Positions 41,083-50,705 of a stretch of 64,000 bases of DNA are shown here, in pieces. The DNA comes from Carpediemonas membranifera (Eukaryota; Fornicata), in the NCBI GenBank assembly GCA_019828565.1, contig JAHDYR010000017.1, positions 248,001 to 312,000 of the forward strand, given 5' to 3'. A program made the position numbers and the translations under genes. How positions within the stretch are numbered: the stretch's first letter is position 1; each line of letters starts with the position of its first letter. The notes under the pieces are model-generated. The model saw only the letters and a list, made by a program, of their open reading frames with translations, was not told the origin of the DNA and made no database searches.

Positions 41083-42212
41083 TTATTGATTCGAATCACT
41101 GTTATCCTCGGCATCAGCTGTATCAAAATGCTTCATCATGTCACGGAAGTGCGAGAGATCGAATACCTCCCCTTCCTGATGCAGTGACTTATAGCAAGAA
41201 ATGCAGATAGGGCCTCTCTCAGAGGGACGACCCATAAGGTCGGGGCCAGACTCAAACTTATTAAAGGCGATGTGGTCCTTGCAGAAGTATGCATGGCAGT
41301 ACATGCACATGAAAGAGTTGACACCGTTCGCGGAGATATCAGTCTCACAGCCTCCCTTCATGCATATAGTCTGCTTCTCAGCGTTTGAACAGAGCTCACA
41401 GACGGTGAACGTCTTGTCATTGTTGTTCTTGTCCTTGCGAGTGACCGTCGAAAAGCTATCATCCTCACAGATTCTGTGGACGAACCTGTGGCAGAAGTCG
41501 CACTCTAAGACAGTTTCGTCTGTTCTACCGTCAACGAAGAAGAGGCCACGTAAGTCTGCGCAGTAAGGGCAACACTTGCGGAGGCTGTTCTTCCACATCT
41601 TGGCAGTGGTGCCCATAAAGTATTCCGCGTCGGAAGCGCCTGGCTTCGTGTTCCTAAACTGCTCAGTCATGTGGTTCACGGCCTCAATCATCTCAGCGAC
41701 GTTGGCACCGTTGACTGACGAAGCTTGCATTGCACGCGTGGAGTCAACGGACATAGTGGGCTGCTCAGCGGTCTGAACAGTGGGGTGGGGGTGGGGACGG
41801 CAGGATTGCGGCGCGGCTGGCACACCCGGAAGGCTCTTTGGGAGCTTTCGAGCTTGGAATTTCGCAAATGATCAGTTTCAGCGTCAGTGAGAGTTACAAG
41901 CTGGCTGAGTCCGGCTATCAATGCGGCACGCCCTGTATCTGTCGCGTGAATTCCTTGGTAGATGCCCTTCGTGTTAGGAGAGAGTTTGCGGCCAGCAAGG
42001 TTCTCGATAGCCTTGGGTACTGACCTCATGAAGTCCTGCTTACGCGGCATGCGCTCTAGAACAGTTTTTGGGAGGATTGCAAGGATTGCATCCGCGATGG
42101 AGCGACAATCGCATTTCGTGCTTCTCTCTTCCCAACGATAGCATGTTGCGATGATTGTGTGCACAATATCACGCACAGTATCTCTTGAAAGCCGCTCCTG
42201 GTCTTCTACCAT
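41083..42212 (-). CDS. PHD-type double zinc-finger protein (locus 2), one frameshift
   Basis: N-terminal frame from 42212 (MVEDQERLSRDTVRDIVHTI) with a helical domain (RSIADAILAILPKTVLERMP, AIENLAGRK) and a Pro-rich linker. In a G-run region near 41790 the frame moves by -1 to the C-terminal part. The first finger has CPYC, CDFCHRFVHRIC and CELC (C4HC3, PHD-like). The second has CMKGGC, CMYCHAYFCKDH and CISC. Same architecture as 9412-10520, including the position of the frame change. The presumed role is binding a chromatin mark or DNA ends. The protein ends in an acidic tail (DTADAEDNSDSNQ). Divergent from the 71-aa gene. Confidence 0.7.
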
Positions 42213-42265
42213 ACTGCCCCACTTTTGTGGGGGTGTAAAAAACTGAGTGCAGTTTTAAGTTGGAA

Positions 42266-42481
42266 ATGGAATCCTACAGGTATAGAGACTATTACGAAGA
42301 GATAGGAACCGTTATAGCTGCAATTGATGCAATATTAGCACATCCAGAACTGTGGGCGGTAGCAGAGCGTGTTGGAATGGATAGATTAGCAAGAGCGAAG
42401 GGCTTACTCAATATAGAGCAAGAAAGGGCCAAATGCGGGATTCCGCCATCAAGTTCAGAAGAGTACAGTGATTCACAGTAA
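42266..42481 (+). CDS. 71-aa conserved small protein (locus 2 copy)
   Basis: ATG at 42266 (MESYRYRDYYEEIGTVIAAI), stop at 42481, two helices and a Ser/Glu tail. Exactly as long as the locus 1 copy (10654-10869) and placed identically: 53 bp from the start of the divergent PHD gene (133 bp in locus 1), with a long hairpin following. The coding leader has a CCCCAC/GTGGGG stem at about 42214-42232. Confidence 0.55.
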   Translation: MESYRYRDYYEEIGTVIAAIDAILAHPELWAVAERVGMDRLARAKGLLNIEQERAKCGIPPSSSEEYSDSQ

Positions 42482-42566
42482 ACCGTAGCGATCTATTGAG
42501 TTATATTCAGTTCTGGCCATGTTCGGCTTTTCCGGAATGTCAAAAATTTGACACGTCCATTTCTCC

Positions 42567-42667
42567 AAATTGCTGATTGCCAACGCTAGACCAGACATGC
42601 CAGGCTGTAGTACACGTGCTATACTACAACGTGGTGGTTCTGGTTTGCCGTTGGCAATCAGCAATTT
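42567..42667. repeat. Long hairpin with a perfect 19-bp terminal stem
   Basis: AAATTGCTGATTGCCAACG (42567-42585) pairs exactly with 42649-42667. Inside, GTAGTA/TACTAC and CCAGA/TCTGG can extend the fold. It lies between the 71-aa gene and the right terminal repeat. Confidence 0.85.
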
Positions 42668-42993
42668 CGAGAACAGACAAACTTCTTTTGCGATTTTTGC
42701 AACTTCTGGAGCATATATCATTTGGTACAGACCCAGCCACGCAATAAAAACGCATAGCGTGGCTTACCATGGTCGAAACTATCTTAGAAAAGTTTGCGGT
42801 AAATATTGATATTGATATTGATATAGATCTCGAGATTTAATGTCCCTTAGGTAGCCCTTGGATGCAAACATCCGCCCAGTAAATTTCGCTGTACAGCTCT
42901 AGCCCAATACAAAAATATGAGGGCTCGAAGTTTTGGCCTTCTCAGAAAAAGGTGGCAGTATACTGCTACTTTTCTTTGCTTGAGTAGCTGTAT

Positions 42994-43014
42994 TACACCC
43001 CCTCCAGACAGCAT
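42994..43014 (-). repeat. Right terminal inverted repeat, 21 bp
   Basis: Exact reverse complement of 34449-34469. It is followed by the GTCC duplication at 43015-43018 and then by LINE sequence. Confidence 0.85.
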
Positions 43015-43263
43015 GTCCTTCCCACTTGCGATCCATAATCCCAGGTATCTCGCCTCCTTCTCTGGCAGTAGTGTTACCCCCTCGATCCTGACTAGGGCTG
43101 TTCTGTGCACGCTAATCATTACATTCTTCTGGGCGTTCACCCTCATTTCATGCTCTCTGATTATGTCTACCATTATGTTGGCGACCATCTGGCTATGCTC
43201 CGGTTTGCTCCCTGTGACCGCAGTGTCATCCACAAACATGGTAAGTTCTGCCAGTAGTCGGTC
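43015..43263 (-). pseudogene. LINE ORF2 middle segment (FVDD region)
   Basis: The minus strand reads RLLAELTMFVDDTAVTGS (motif C), EHEMRVNAQKNVMIS and RYLGLWIASGK, then stops at the TIR element. The upstream RT part lies beyond the Ty3 insertion at 48186. Matches FVDDTSISAKK and RYLGLWIASG of the LINE at 15018. Confidence 0.85.
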
Positions 43264-43329
43264 TGTGCCCTTAACCTGCGGAATTCGTAAAACAGTCTTT
43301 ATCATATTTCTGGGCCCTAGCACGGCACA
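43264..43329 (+). repeat. 5' LTR, 66 bp
   Basis: Starts TGTGCCCTTAACC, ends CACGGCACA. It is followed by GTATCGATACTG, a palindrome where the primer-binding site should be, and the gag ATG comes only 21 bp after the LTR. Confidence 0.9.
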
Positions 43330-43350
43330 GTATCGATACTGCCGATTCAA

Positions 43351-44793
43351 ATGAAGACTCTTACAATTGACACCCCGTTCGCCGTCGAGAGAGCACTCCA
43401 GGAGTACCTCTCGGCGATGCCCCACGAGAAGAATCCAATTTCGTTCTTTAGGGCATTGTCCCCCGAGACAACAGAAAAACTTCGCGCCCAGTGGCGCCCA
43501 ACCACTCTTTTTGACACTTTCGAGGACCTACAACGAACCGTTCTGTCCGATTCCGATGCTCGCCGCGCGGCGAACACAAGCTCTGCCAGTACTGCGGCAC
43601 GAGCCCGTACAACGAAGACCGACAACCTCACCGCCATCTGGGTAGAGGAGGTACAGAAGACCATAAGAAAAGCCACGTTCGCCGCCTGTAGCGAGTGTGC
43701 AGCTAAGCACAAGGACCCCACCCTGACAGCAATGACCCGGGAGTGCCTTGAAGCTCAACATCCCCAGATACTGACTGACTGCGGCAAGAAGGCCCGCGAC
43801 TTCTTCACCCAGCTGACCGACGACCACGACATCGCAAACGTCGAGACAGTCGCACGGCCTGGCAACCTGACCGGCCCGGACGGCGAAGACGTCTCGGTGG
43901 CGTTCGTGTACATGCCCCCAGTGCCCGAGGAGACCAAGCCCGCCCCCTCCTCGGCGGCTTGGCCAGTCTTCGATGGCGGGGACGTCTACGCTTTCCTCGC
44001 CAAGGAGGCGACCTCCATCGCCCCCTACCTCGCATATACCCTCTTGACTAGTACGGACCCGGGCGCAAGAGCCAAGCTCCTCAAGGCAAAGCTCGACAAC
44101 ATCACGCTATACGGTCCGGAGCCCCGGCACCGAACGGCCGTCGAGAAGGCACGTAAGCTCATAAGCGCCCTCAACCCAGACATCAAGGACGTCCCCACCA
44201 TCTCCGCAAAACTGCTCGAGCGGATCATTCGGGACTTCGCCACTAGAGGTTTCTCCAAAGAAGCCGAGGATGTATACGAAGAAGAGATTGAGGACTACTC
44301 CGACAAGATCAGCGAACTTCTCGACAAACTACGCGACTTGGATGTTGATCACGACGAGAACATCATTATCCCATGGCGTGCCTTCAGACTCGCCAGCCCA
44401 CAAGCCGACAACAACGAGCAGGCGTCGGGCACTTCAGGCAGGAAGCCGCTCGCTCGCAGGCTCGATGGTCGCGATCCGTTCCAGCAGTTCAGGGACAAGA
44501 CCAAGTTCCGCATGCCTCCTTCCCACACGAGATACTGCACACAGCATGGCTGGAACCCGCACCACGAGACGAAGGACTGCAGGTTCCTCATCAGACGGGA
44601 GGCTTACAAGGCCCAAGAACGCCAGCCACAGACCGAGAAGCGTCAGGAACGCAGACCCGAAGAGCGGCAAAAGCAGCCCGGCAACCGCGCACGCCCTGTG
44701 GCGCCCACCAGTCACCAACAGTCGGATCGCCGGGCCGGCCGCATGGACCTCCGCCCCTCGTCTACCCTGAAGAACCCCCCGCCGCGTCGATGA
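43351..44793 (+). CDS. Ty3 Gag, 480 aa
   Basis: Long Gag with N-terminal helical region (VERALQEYLSAMPHEKNP), matrix/capsid-like middle (KARKLISALNPDIKDVPTIS) and an unusual zinc motif YCTQHGWNPHHETKDCRF (C-x2-H-x5-H-x4-C, seen in several plant-type Ty3 Gags) plus a basic tail. Its stop overlaps the pol frame by 23 nt (44771-44793) inside a C6 run, where a +1 shift would fuse Gag to Pol. Intact frame. Confidence 0.85.
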   Translation: MKTLTIDTPFAVERALQEYLSAMPHEKNPISFFRALSPETTEKLRAQWRPTTLFDTFEDLQRTVLSDSDARRAANTSSASTAARARTTKTDNLTAIWVEEVQKTIRKATFAACSECAAKHKDPTLTAMTRECLEAQHPQILTDCGKKARDFFTQLTDDHDIANVETVARPGNLTGPDGEDVSVAFVYMPPVPEETKPAPSSAAWPVFDGGDVYAFLAKEATSIAPYLAYTLLTSTDPGARAKLLKAKLDNITLYGPEPRHRTAVEKARKLISALNPDIKDVPTISAKLLERIIRDFATRGFSKEAEDVYEEEIEDYSDKISELLDKLRDLDVDHDENIIIPWRAFRLASPQADNNEQASGTSGRKPLARRLDGRDPFQQFRDKTKFRMPPSHTRYCTQHGWNPHHETKDCRFLIRREAYKAQERQPQTEKRQERRPEERQKQPGNRARPVAPTSHQQSDRRAGRMDLRPSSTLKNPPPRR

Positions 44794-47700
44794 GGTGTTT
44801 GACGCGGATGAAGCGTCTCATTCGGAGTTGGAGAACGAAGTCTACGAGATCGAGGACATCATACTCGACAAGGACCCGGTGAAGGTCCCGGCTGTTATCA
44901 ACGGCCAGCACATGAACGTCAAGTTCGACATCGGCGCTTGCACGTCGGTCATATCAGCCCCTGCCCTCGCAGCGATCCCCGACGTGACCCTGATACCGAC
45001 CTCAGTCGAACTTCTCGGCGCTGGGGACGATATCATCTCCACTGGCAAAGCCGCCAAGGTCTCGCTGACCCTCCCCAGTGTCGACGGAAAGACCGTGACC
45101 ACCACTGCGTTGCTCATGGTCACGAAGGGCCAGAGGAAGAAGGTCCTCATTGGACGCGATTTGCTCCGCCGCCTCGGCTTCCTGCTGAACGACCGGCTAC
45201 TAATACCGTCCGCTGACCCGATCGATGACGACGACGGCCTGGGACAGCACCCCTACCTCGACTCGACAACAGAAGAAGTCGACCCCGAGGAAGAGTGGCG
45301 CAAGGTTAAGCTGCCGACCGAAGAGAACCCGGAGCTGGCTGCCTGGCTGACCGACTTCCTTCGCGAGCGCAAGGCCGTGTTTGGCCCTCTACCTCCGGAT
45401 GGCAGCAGGATGCCGCCACACGAGATCGTCGTCGATCCAAGCCGCCCTACACCCAGGGCCCGACCCAGGCCGTTGAAGGGTGACCCGGGAAACTCAGCCC
45501 TCGCGGAGATCGACAAGATGCTCAACCAGGGCGTGATCCGAGAGAGTCAAAGTCCGCACTCTAGCCCGCACGTCATGGAAAAGAAGAAGAGCGGCGAAGA
45601 CCGCTTCTGCATCGCTTACAACGTCTTGAACAACGCCACCATCGACGACCTGTACCCCACGCCGGACATCCGATCGTTTGTACACGAGGCGAGCGGATGC
45701 TCCGTGTTCGCGGCGCTCGACCTGCGCAGCGGATACTGGCAGCAGAACATGGCAACCGATAGCATCCCGCTCACCGCATTCACCGTCCCGGGCGGGCATT
45801 ACGAGTTCTTACGTACACCATTCGGGCTGAAGAACGCCCCAGCAAAGTTCCAGCGAGCCATGGACGAGATGCTCGCTGGTATCGACGGTTCGAGAGCCTA
45901 TATCGACGATATCTTTGCGTACGCCCGCTCCATTCAGGATTTCAAGTCGACCCTCACCCAGATCTTCGACCAGTTGGAAGCTTACGATATCAAACTCCGC
46001 GCCGACAAGTGTGCCATTGGCATGAAGGAGGTTGAAGTCTGTGGGTTTATAGTCAACGAGTCTGGCAGGTCGGTTTCCCCCTCACGTATCGCAGCCATCC
46101 AGGACCTCACACCCCCAACGACGACAACGGAGCTGCGCCGCACGCTAGGCAAGTTCAACTATCTGTCAAACTATATCCCACACCTCGCCCACGCATCAGC
46201 CCCGCTCAACGCCCTCCTAAAGGGATCGCCGCAGAAGTCGGCCCCCCTCGATTGGACTGCCACTGAGGACGAAGCATTCGCCCGTATGAAGACCCTAGTA
46301 GCCGAGCACACCGCCCTCGCGCTCCCAGACCTGAGTGCAAAGTGGACTCTCGAGACCGACGCATCGTCGACCGCCATCGGTGGTGTACTGTGGCAGGGCG
46401 AGGGTGACGAGAAGGTCCCACTCGCCTTCTACAGCAAGACCCTCGACGAGACCCAGCAACGGTGGTCCACGGTGGAACAGGAGCTTTTCGCCATTGTCTA
46501 TTGTGTAACGCGACCAGAGTTTTCCCCCCTCTTCAAGCTGAAGCCGTTCGAGCTTCGCACGGACCATCGTAATCTGATATGGCTACTCAGGAAGACAGAC
46601 GAGGACGGCACTAAGAAACTGACACGATGGCGACTCACCATGACAGAGTATCCGTATAACGTCACACACATAGCTGGAGCGCAGAACCTCGTAGCCGACG
46701 CACTGTCGCGGCCATCATCTCAGCGCAAGAACGAGGTGCGCCGCTCGATCGACCACGTCACCACGACGCGCCAAGAGCAGATCACCAGGGCGCACGCCGG
46801 TGCACAGGGCCACGTCGGCCCAGACCAGACCATCGCCAATCTGGAAGCAGTCCGGTGTCACGTGGCCAGGCATGTCGGATGACGTCCGCGCGACCTTACG
46901 CCAGTGTCCAATCTGTCGCAAGACAAAGCCAGCCCGCAAGGAGCCGATCAAGTGGCACTCTACTCAGCGCATCCGCCCATTCGAGACGGTGCAGGTGGAC
47001 ACCATTGGCCCTTTGCCCGAGAGAGACGGTCTCAAGTACGTCATCACGGTGGTGGACGTGTTCTCGAAGTTCACCATATTGAAGCCCACACGGTCAACGA
47101 GCGCAGCCGAGGCAGCAGCCGCATTGCTGGAGATCTGGGCGACTTTCGGCGTCCCGGCCGAGCTCCAGTCTGACCAAGGTACACAGTTCAGGAATGCCCT
47201 AGTCGAGGAGATGAACGAGCGACTGAGCCTCAAGCACCGGTTCAGTACGGCATATCATCCGGCCAGCAACGGCGTAGTCGAACGCCTGAATGGTACCGTC
47301 ATGAGACGCTTAAGAGCGCTCCTGCTGGACGCCCGCGACGACAACTGGCCCGCATACCTGCCCATCGCCCAGCACGTTATCAACGCCACCCGCCACTCCA
47401 CCACAGGCCTCAGCCCCTTCGAACTATTGTTCGGACGCAAGTCAACCATGCTGCGCGTCGCGCCCGACGCCCTGACCAACGCAACCCAGATGCTCGAGCC
47501 GGGCTCAGTCGAAGCCGACGACATCGTCCGCTTCCAGGCCCACGTCACGTCGCTCCAACAACTTGCCGCGATCAAGGTCAAAGCCTACGAGGTAAACAAG
47601 GCTGCAGGCTCCTCGGACAGCACACGGGCCTGGGAGAACGAAACCTACGTCCTGCTGAGATACCCGGGCAAGCCGCCGACCAAGCTACTCCCGCCTCTGC

Positions 47701-48093
47701 GCGGACCGCTCCGCATGGAGGGGGAAGGGCGATCACCCCAACACCTACAAGGTGATGGATCTCGTGTCGAAGTGCGTCGCCACAGTCCACGCAGACCGAC
47801 TCGTCACATTCCACGCCGACGGCCTCACGGAGAAGGAGCTCGAGGAAATTGCCGCCTACGAGCAAGATGAACAACCCGTGGAGGCAGTCGTAGGCCACCG
47901 TAAGAAGAAGAACGGCTCTCTGGAGCTACTGATCCGTTGGGAAGGCCTCACCCCCGACGAGGACTCATACATCCCCTATAATCGCTACTACGACCAGCTC
48001 GAGGCTATCGACAGTTATCTCGAGCTCAATCCTGGTCTCAAGCCGATGTTTGAGAGTGCTAAGAAGAAGTTCCGCAGGAGCGGTCGCCGTTAG
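44771..48093 (+). pseudogene. Ty3 Pol: protease, RT, RNase H, integrase, chromodomain (two internal frameshifts)
   Basis: Protease VKFDIGACTSVIS (Ile in place of the usual Ser/Thr after the catalytic Asp). RT: ALDLRSGYWQQNM, TPFGLKNAPAKFQRAM, AYIDDIFAY. RNase H: LETDASSTAIGGVLW, STVEQELFAIVY, RTDHRNLIWL. Frame change near 46860. Integrase: CPICRKTKP (HHCC end), VQVDTIGPLPERDG, LQSDQGTQFRN, NGVVERLNGTV (D, D, E). Frame change near 47720, then HADRLVTFHADGL and a chromodomain (LELLIRWEGLTPDEDSYIPY). Two single-base changes plus the gag-pol shift would all need correcting for one polyprotein; sequencing error is possible because the LTRs are identical. Confidence 0.85.
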
Positions 48094-48109
48094 TCGTGCG
48101 ACACGCATT

Positions 48110-48119
48110 GGGAGGGAAG
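48110..48119 (+). promoter_or_regulatory. Polypurine tract
   Basis: GGGAGGGAAG directly before the 3' LTR, the expected primer site for plus-strand synthesis. Confidence 0.8.
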
Positions 48120-48185
48120 TGTGCCCTTAACCTGCGGAATTCGTAAAACAGTCTTTATCATATTTCTGGGCCCTAGCACGGCACA
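48120..48185 (+). repeat. 3' LTR, 66 bp
   Basis: Identical to 43264-43329 and followed by the GGTC duplication. Confidence 0.9.
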
Positions 48186-48189
48186 GGTC

Positions 48190-50272
48190 GCTGAGGTGGC
48201 TCGTGGTCCTTGGCGGTTCTCTGATGTCGTACCGTTCTCCCTTGATTTTCTTTCTGGCCAGGTGGGGCCAGTTAGCCATGAACAGCACAAACAGTGTCGG
48301 TGCCAGGACGCACCCTTGCTTAACTCCCCTGTTGGTTCTTTCCCATGCCTTTGCCCCCTTGACTGATATCCAGGTTTCCTTTATTGTGCCTTGAATTGCC
48401 CTGATCAAGTGCTCCTCCACCCCCATACCCTGTAGCTTATCCATGAGAATGTCCCTTGGTACCGTGTCATATGCCTTCTCGATGTCCAGAAAGATTGACG
48501 TGGTCTCACCCCCTCCTGGTGCCGCTGCACAATGTACTGTATCTGCTGGATGACGTCCCTGTCTGACTGGAAACCAGCCTGTTCTCTTGGTATGAACCTT
48601 TTCGTTGCTGCTTCCAGACGTATCTTGAGCAATCTACCATAGACCCTGTACAGCAGTGGTGTCAAGGATATTGGTCTATATGATTCCGGCTTGACCCTTG
48701 GCTTCCCTGTCTTGTGTATGGCCGACACTGTGGCATACTTCCATGCTTTGGGTACGTCGCCCTCCCTGTAGACCCTGTTGATGAGCCTCGTCACTTCCCT
48801 AAGGCCTTTCTCATCCAGCTCTCTCAGCATGTCTCCAGATGTGAGGTCAGGCCCTGGTGCGGTGTCCCTCCTGATCCTTTTGATTGCGGCTTTGACCTCG
48901 CTTTCCTTGAACTCATTTCCGTCCCTGCCCCTCCATGTCTTCCAGGTGGGTTCCCTGCCTCTGCTGACTCTAGCATACTGTTGCAAGAGGATCTCGCTGA
49001 TGGCCGCCTTGTCCGTGGTTATCACTCCGTCCTTGAGGAGGCTCTCCGGCATTCCCTTGTATTGGTTGTCACACCACCACCTTCTGATGGCAGCTTCCAC
49101 TGAGGCCCTTGAGGCCCTATACCCCCCTTTGCACTTCTGCTGATGTCGGCCACCCATTTGGCCCTGCGCTCTCCCCAGTATTTCTCCAGCTCCTCTTTCA
49201 TCCTTTCCTTCCTGGTCCTGTTGCCTATTTCTGTCCATGGGGTTCGCTGGAGTTCGCTCCACACTCCGTTCCCGAACACTTTGTCCCTTGCCTTTGCTCC
49301 CCTGTTGTTCACTGGGTCGCCCATGCATGCTCTTATAGTCTCTTCCCATTGGTCCGAGCTCTTGATCCTGTTCAGCTTTGAGACTGTGACTGGCCCCTCC
49401 TTCTTTTTCATGGGCCAGGTGTGCACCTCGGGTATGGCCAGAGCCACGTCTCGCTCACTTCTGCCATAGTACCGTTGTTCCTTCCATGCTAGTGTGATTC
49501 CATTGTGTGCTGAGCCCCATACCCCGACCTTCTGAGACTCTACCACCTCAATCTCCGCCCCCTGGATTCCTGGTGTTGTCACTGCAAAGTCCGGGGTTGA
49601 TGTTCCTGATGTGAGCGTCCCAGACTTGGGTATGATGGCTTTGAGCCTGTGCTTCTCCATCATATCCTTCCACCGGGTGGATCTTTCCATCTGGCCTGGG
49701 TCGATGTTCCAGTCTCCCATAATTATGGCCTCCATGCTCCCTTTCATGTCCATGATCTTCTGTATAGTGTCCCTGAATCCATCCTTCTCCTGCTTGCTGT
49801 GGCCGGATGGAGGGCCATACACGTTGATGACTAGTATGTCCCTGCCGGTTCTCATTATGCTGGCTTGCACTCTTCCCGATAGGCTGTCCGTTATGCCGAT
49901 GTCCCACTTTGCAGTTGCGTGTGGGCTCACTATCGTGCCGATGCCTTCCCTTGTTCCCTTCCATCTTGGCGCAGGTTCGTCATTGCCTGCTATGCCTAGT
50001 TGTCGGTTGATGCGGTGCTGACTTTTGACATCCGCCTTTCGTTTTTCGTTGGCTAAGACCAGGTCCTCTTCCGTCTCCCTCCCTGCTAGTGCGTAGTCAA
50101 GGTCCATGAAGCAATGAACCCTCGTATTCGCCGTTCTCCATGTCTCTTGTATGAGTACTGCCTCTATGTCCTTCAACCTTAGCTGAATCGCCGTTGCCAT
50201 AGACGCCGTGAAGTCCTTTCCTCTTCCTATGTGTCCCTCTGTGTTCAGACTAAGTATCTTGTAGGTTACCAT
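48190..50272 (-). pseudogene. LINE ORF2, endonuclease and N-terminal RT
   Basis: From ATG 50272: MVTYKILSLNTEGHIGRG, VLIQETWRTAN (catalytic Glu), ILVINVYGPPSG, AIIMGDWNIDPGQ, PDFAVTTPGI and WGSAHNGITLAW (apurinic-type endonuclease). A frame change at a G6 run near 49125 leads to the RT: TAPGPDLTSGDMLREL, YRPISLTPLLYRVYGR, PREQAGFQSDRD. A second change near 48500 gives FLDIEKAYDTVPRD (motif A) and GVKQGCVLAPTLF (motif B). It stops at the Ty3 insertion in TSHLSD. Better preserved than the LINE at 15018. Confidence 0.88.
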
Positions 50273-50705
50273 TGCCTTTGTCCTGTTTCCTTATCCTGCG
50301 AATTCCCAGAATTTGGGAGCCCCAGCTTCCCGCTCCTCTCCTGCTATCCTTGTCCTAACAAGGGGCCTAGATGCCGGTCTCGGTGACCCTTGTCAGGCCA
50401 ACCTTGTTACCACCTGGTGACCTTCCATTCTTCGGGCAGGGTACTTATGAGGGGGACGATATGACGTGACCCCCCCTTTGGCTGCCGCTACAGCCTACCG
50501 GCAGTGCATTTCAGCTAATGCCGGGCCCTGGGTGGGAGCCAGGGCTTGTGAATTATAAAGAAAATGTTGCTTGTTCCTTGAAAGAATACTGCTTTACCAT
50601 GTCCTTACTCCTCCTCCGTGGACTCCCCACTGCCGCTGCAGCTGTCCTCGGTCTGACTCACTTGCTGTCCTTGTAGACTCTGCATTACCATGATGAACTG
50701 GGTCA
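50273..50705 (-). other. LINE inter-ORF spacer
   Basis: 433 bp between the ORF1 stop and the ORF2 start, no frame of note. Confidence 0.55.

Larger units (their letters stand above)
34449..43014. mobile_element. Locus 2: 8.57-kb TIR-bounded element of unrecognised type
   Basis: Both ends carry the same 21-bp sequence in inverted orientation (34449-34469 and 42994-43014; starts ATGCTGTCTGGAGG). They are flanked by the 4-bp duplication GTCC and sit inside a LINE reverse-transcriptase gene whose frame is exactly restored without the element. Cargo: LP (905 aa), PHD-type protein, 71-aa protein, a 135-aa protein, captured or decayed gene pieces and several hairpins. None of the genes shows a transposase, polymerase or capsid motif I know. 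The LP, PHD and 71-aa genes have counterparts in the same order in locus 1. Four-base duplications occur in several DNA-transposon superfamilies, so the class cannot be set from the ends alone. Confidence 0.8.
43264..48185 (+). mobile_element. Complete Ty3/gypsy chromovirus with 66-bp LTRs
   Basis: Two identical 66-bp LTRs (43264-43329, 48120-48185), TG...CA, with 6-bp terminal inversion TGTGCC/GGCACA. Target duplication GGTC (43260-43263, 48186-48189). Gag, pol with protease, RT, RNase H, integrase and chromodomain lie in order. A polypurine tract precedes the 3' LTR. Inserted in the LINE RT gene, which reads through as HLSDRLLAEL without it. Identical LTRs mean a recent insertion, although pol has frame changes. 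Confidence 0.92.

Noticed and set aside
9412-42212. Programmed -1 ribosomal frameshifting in the PHD genes
   Set aside because: No X-XXY-YYZ heptamer in the overlaps; homopolymer indels explain the data more simply.
43264-48186. 67-bp direct repeats first read as an abnormally long target duplication of a Ty3 element without LTRs
   Set aside because: The repeat starts TG, ends CA, follows a polypurine tract, is flanked by GGTC on both sides, and the LINE frame is restored only when it is removed. It is therefore the LTR.
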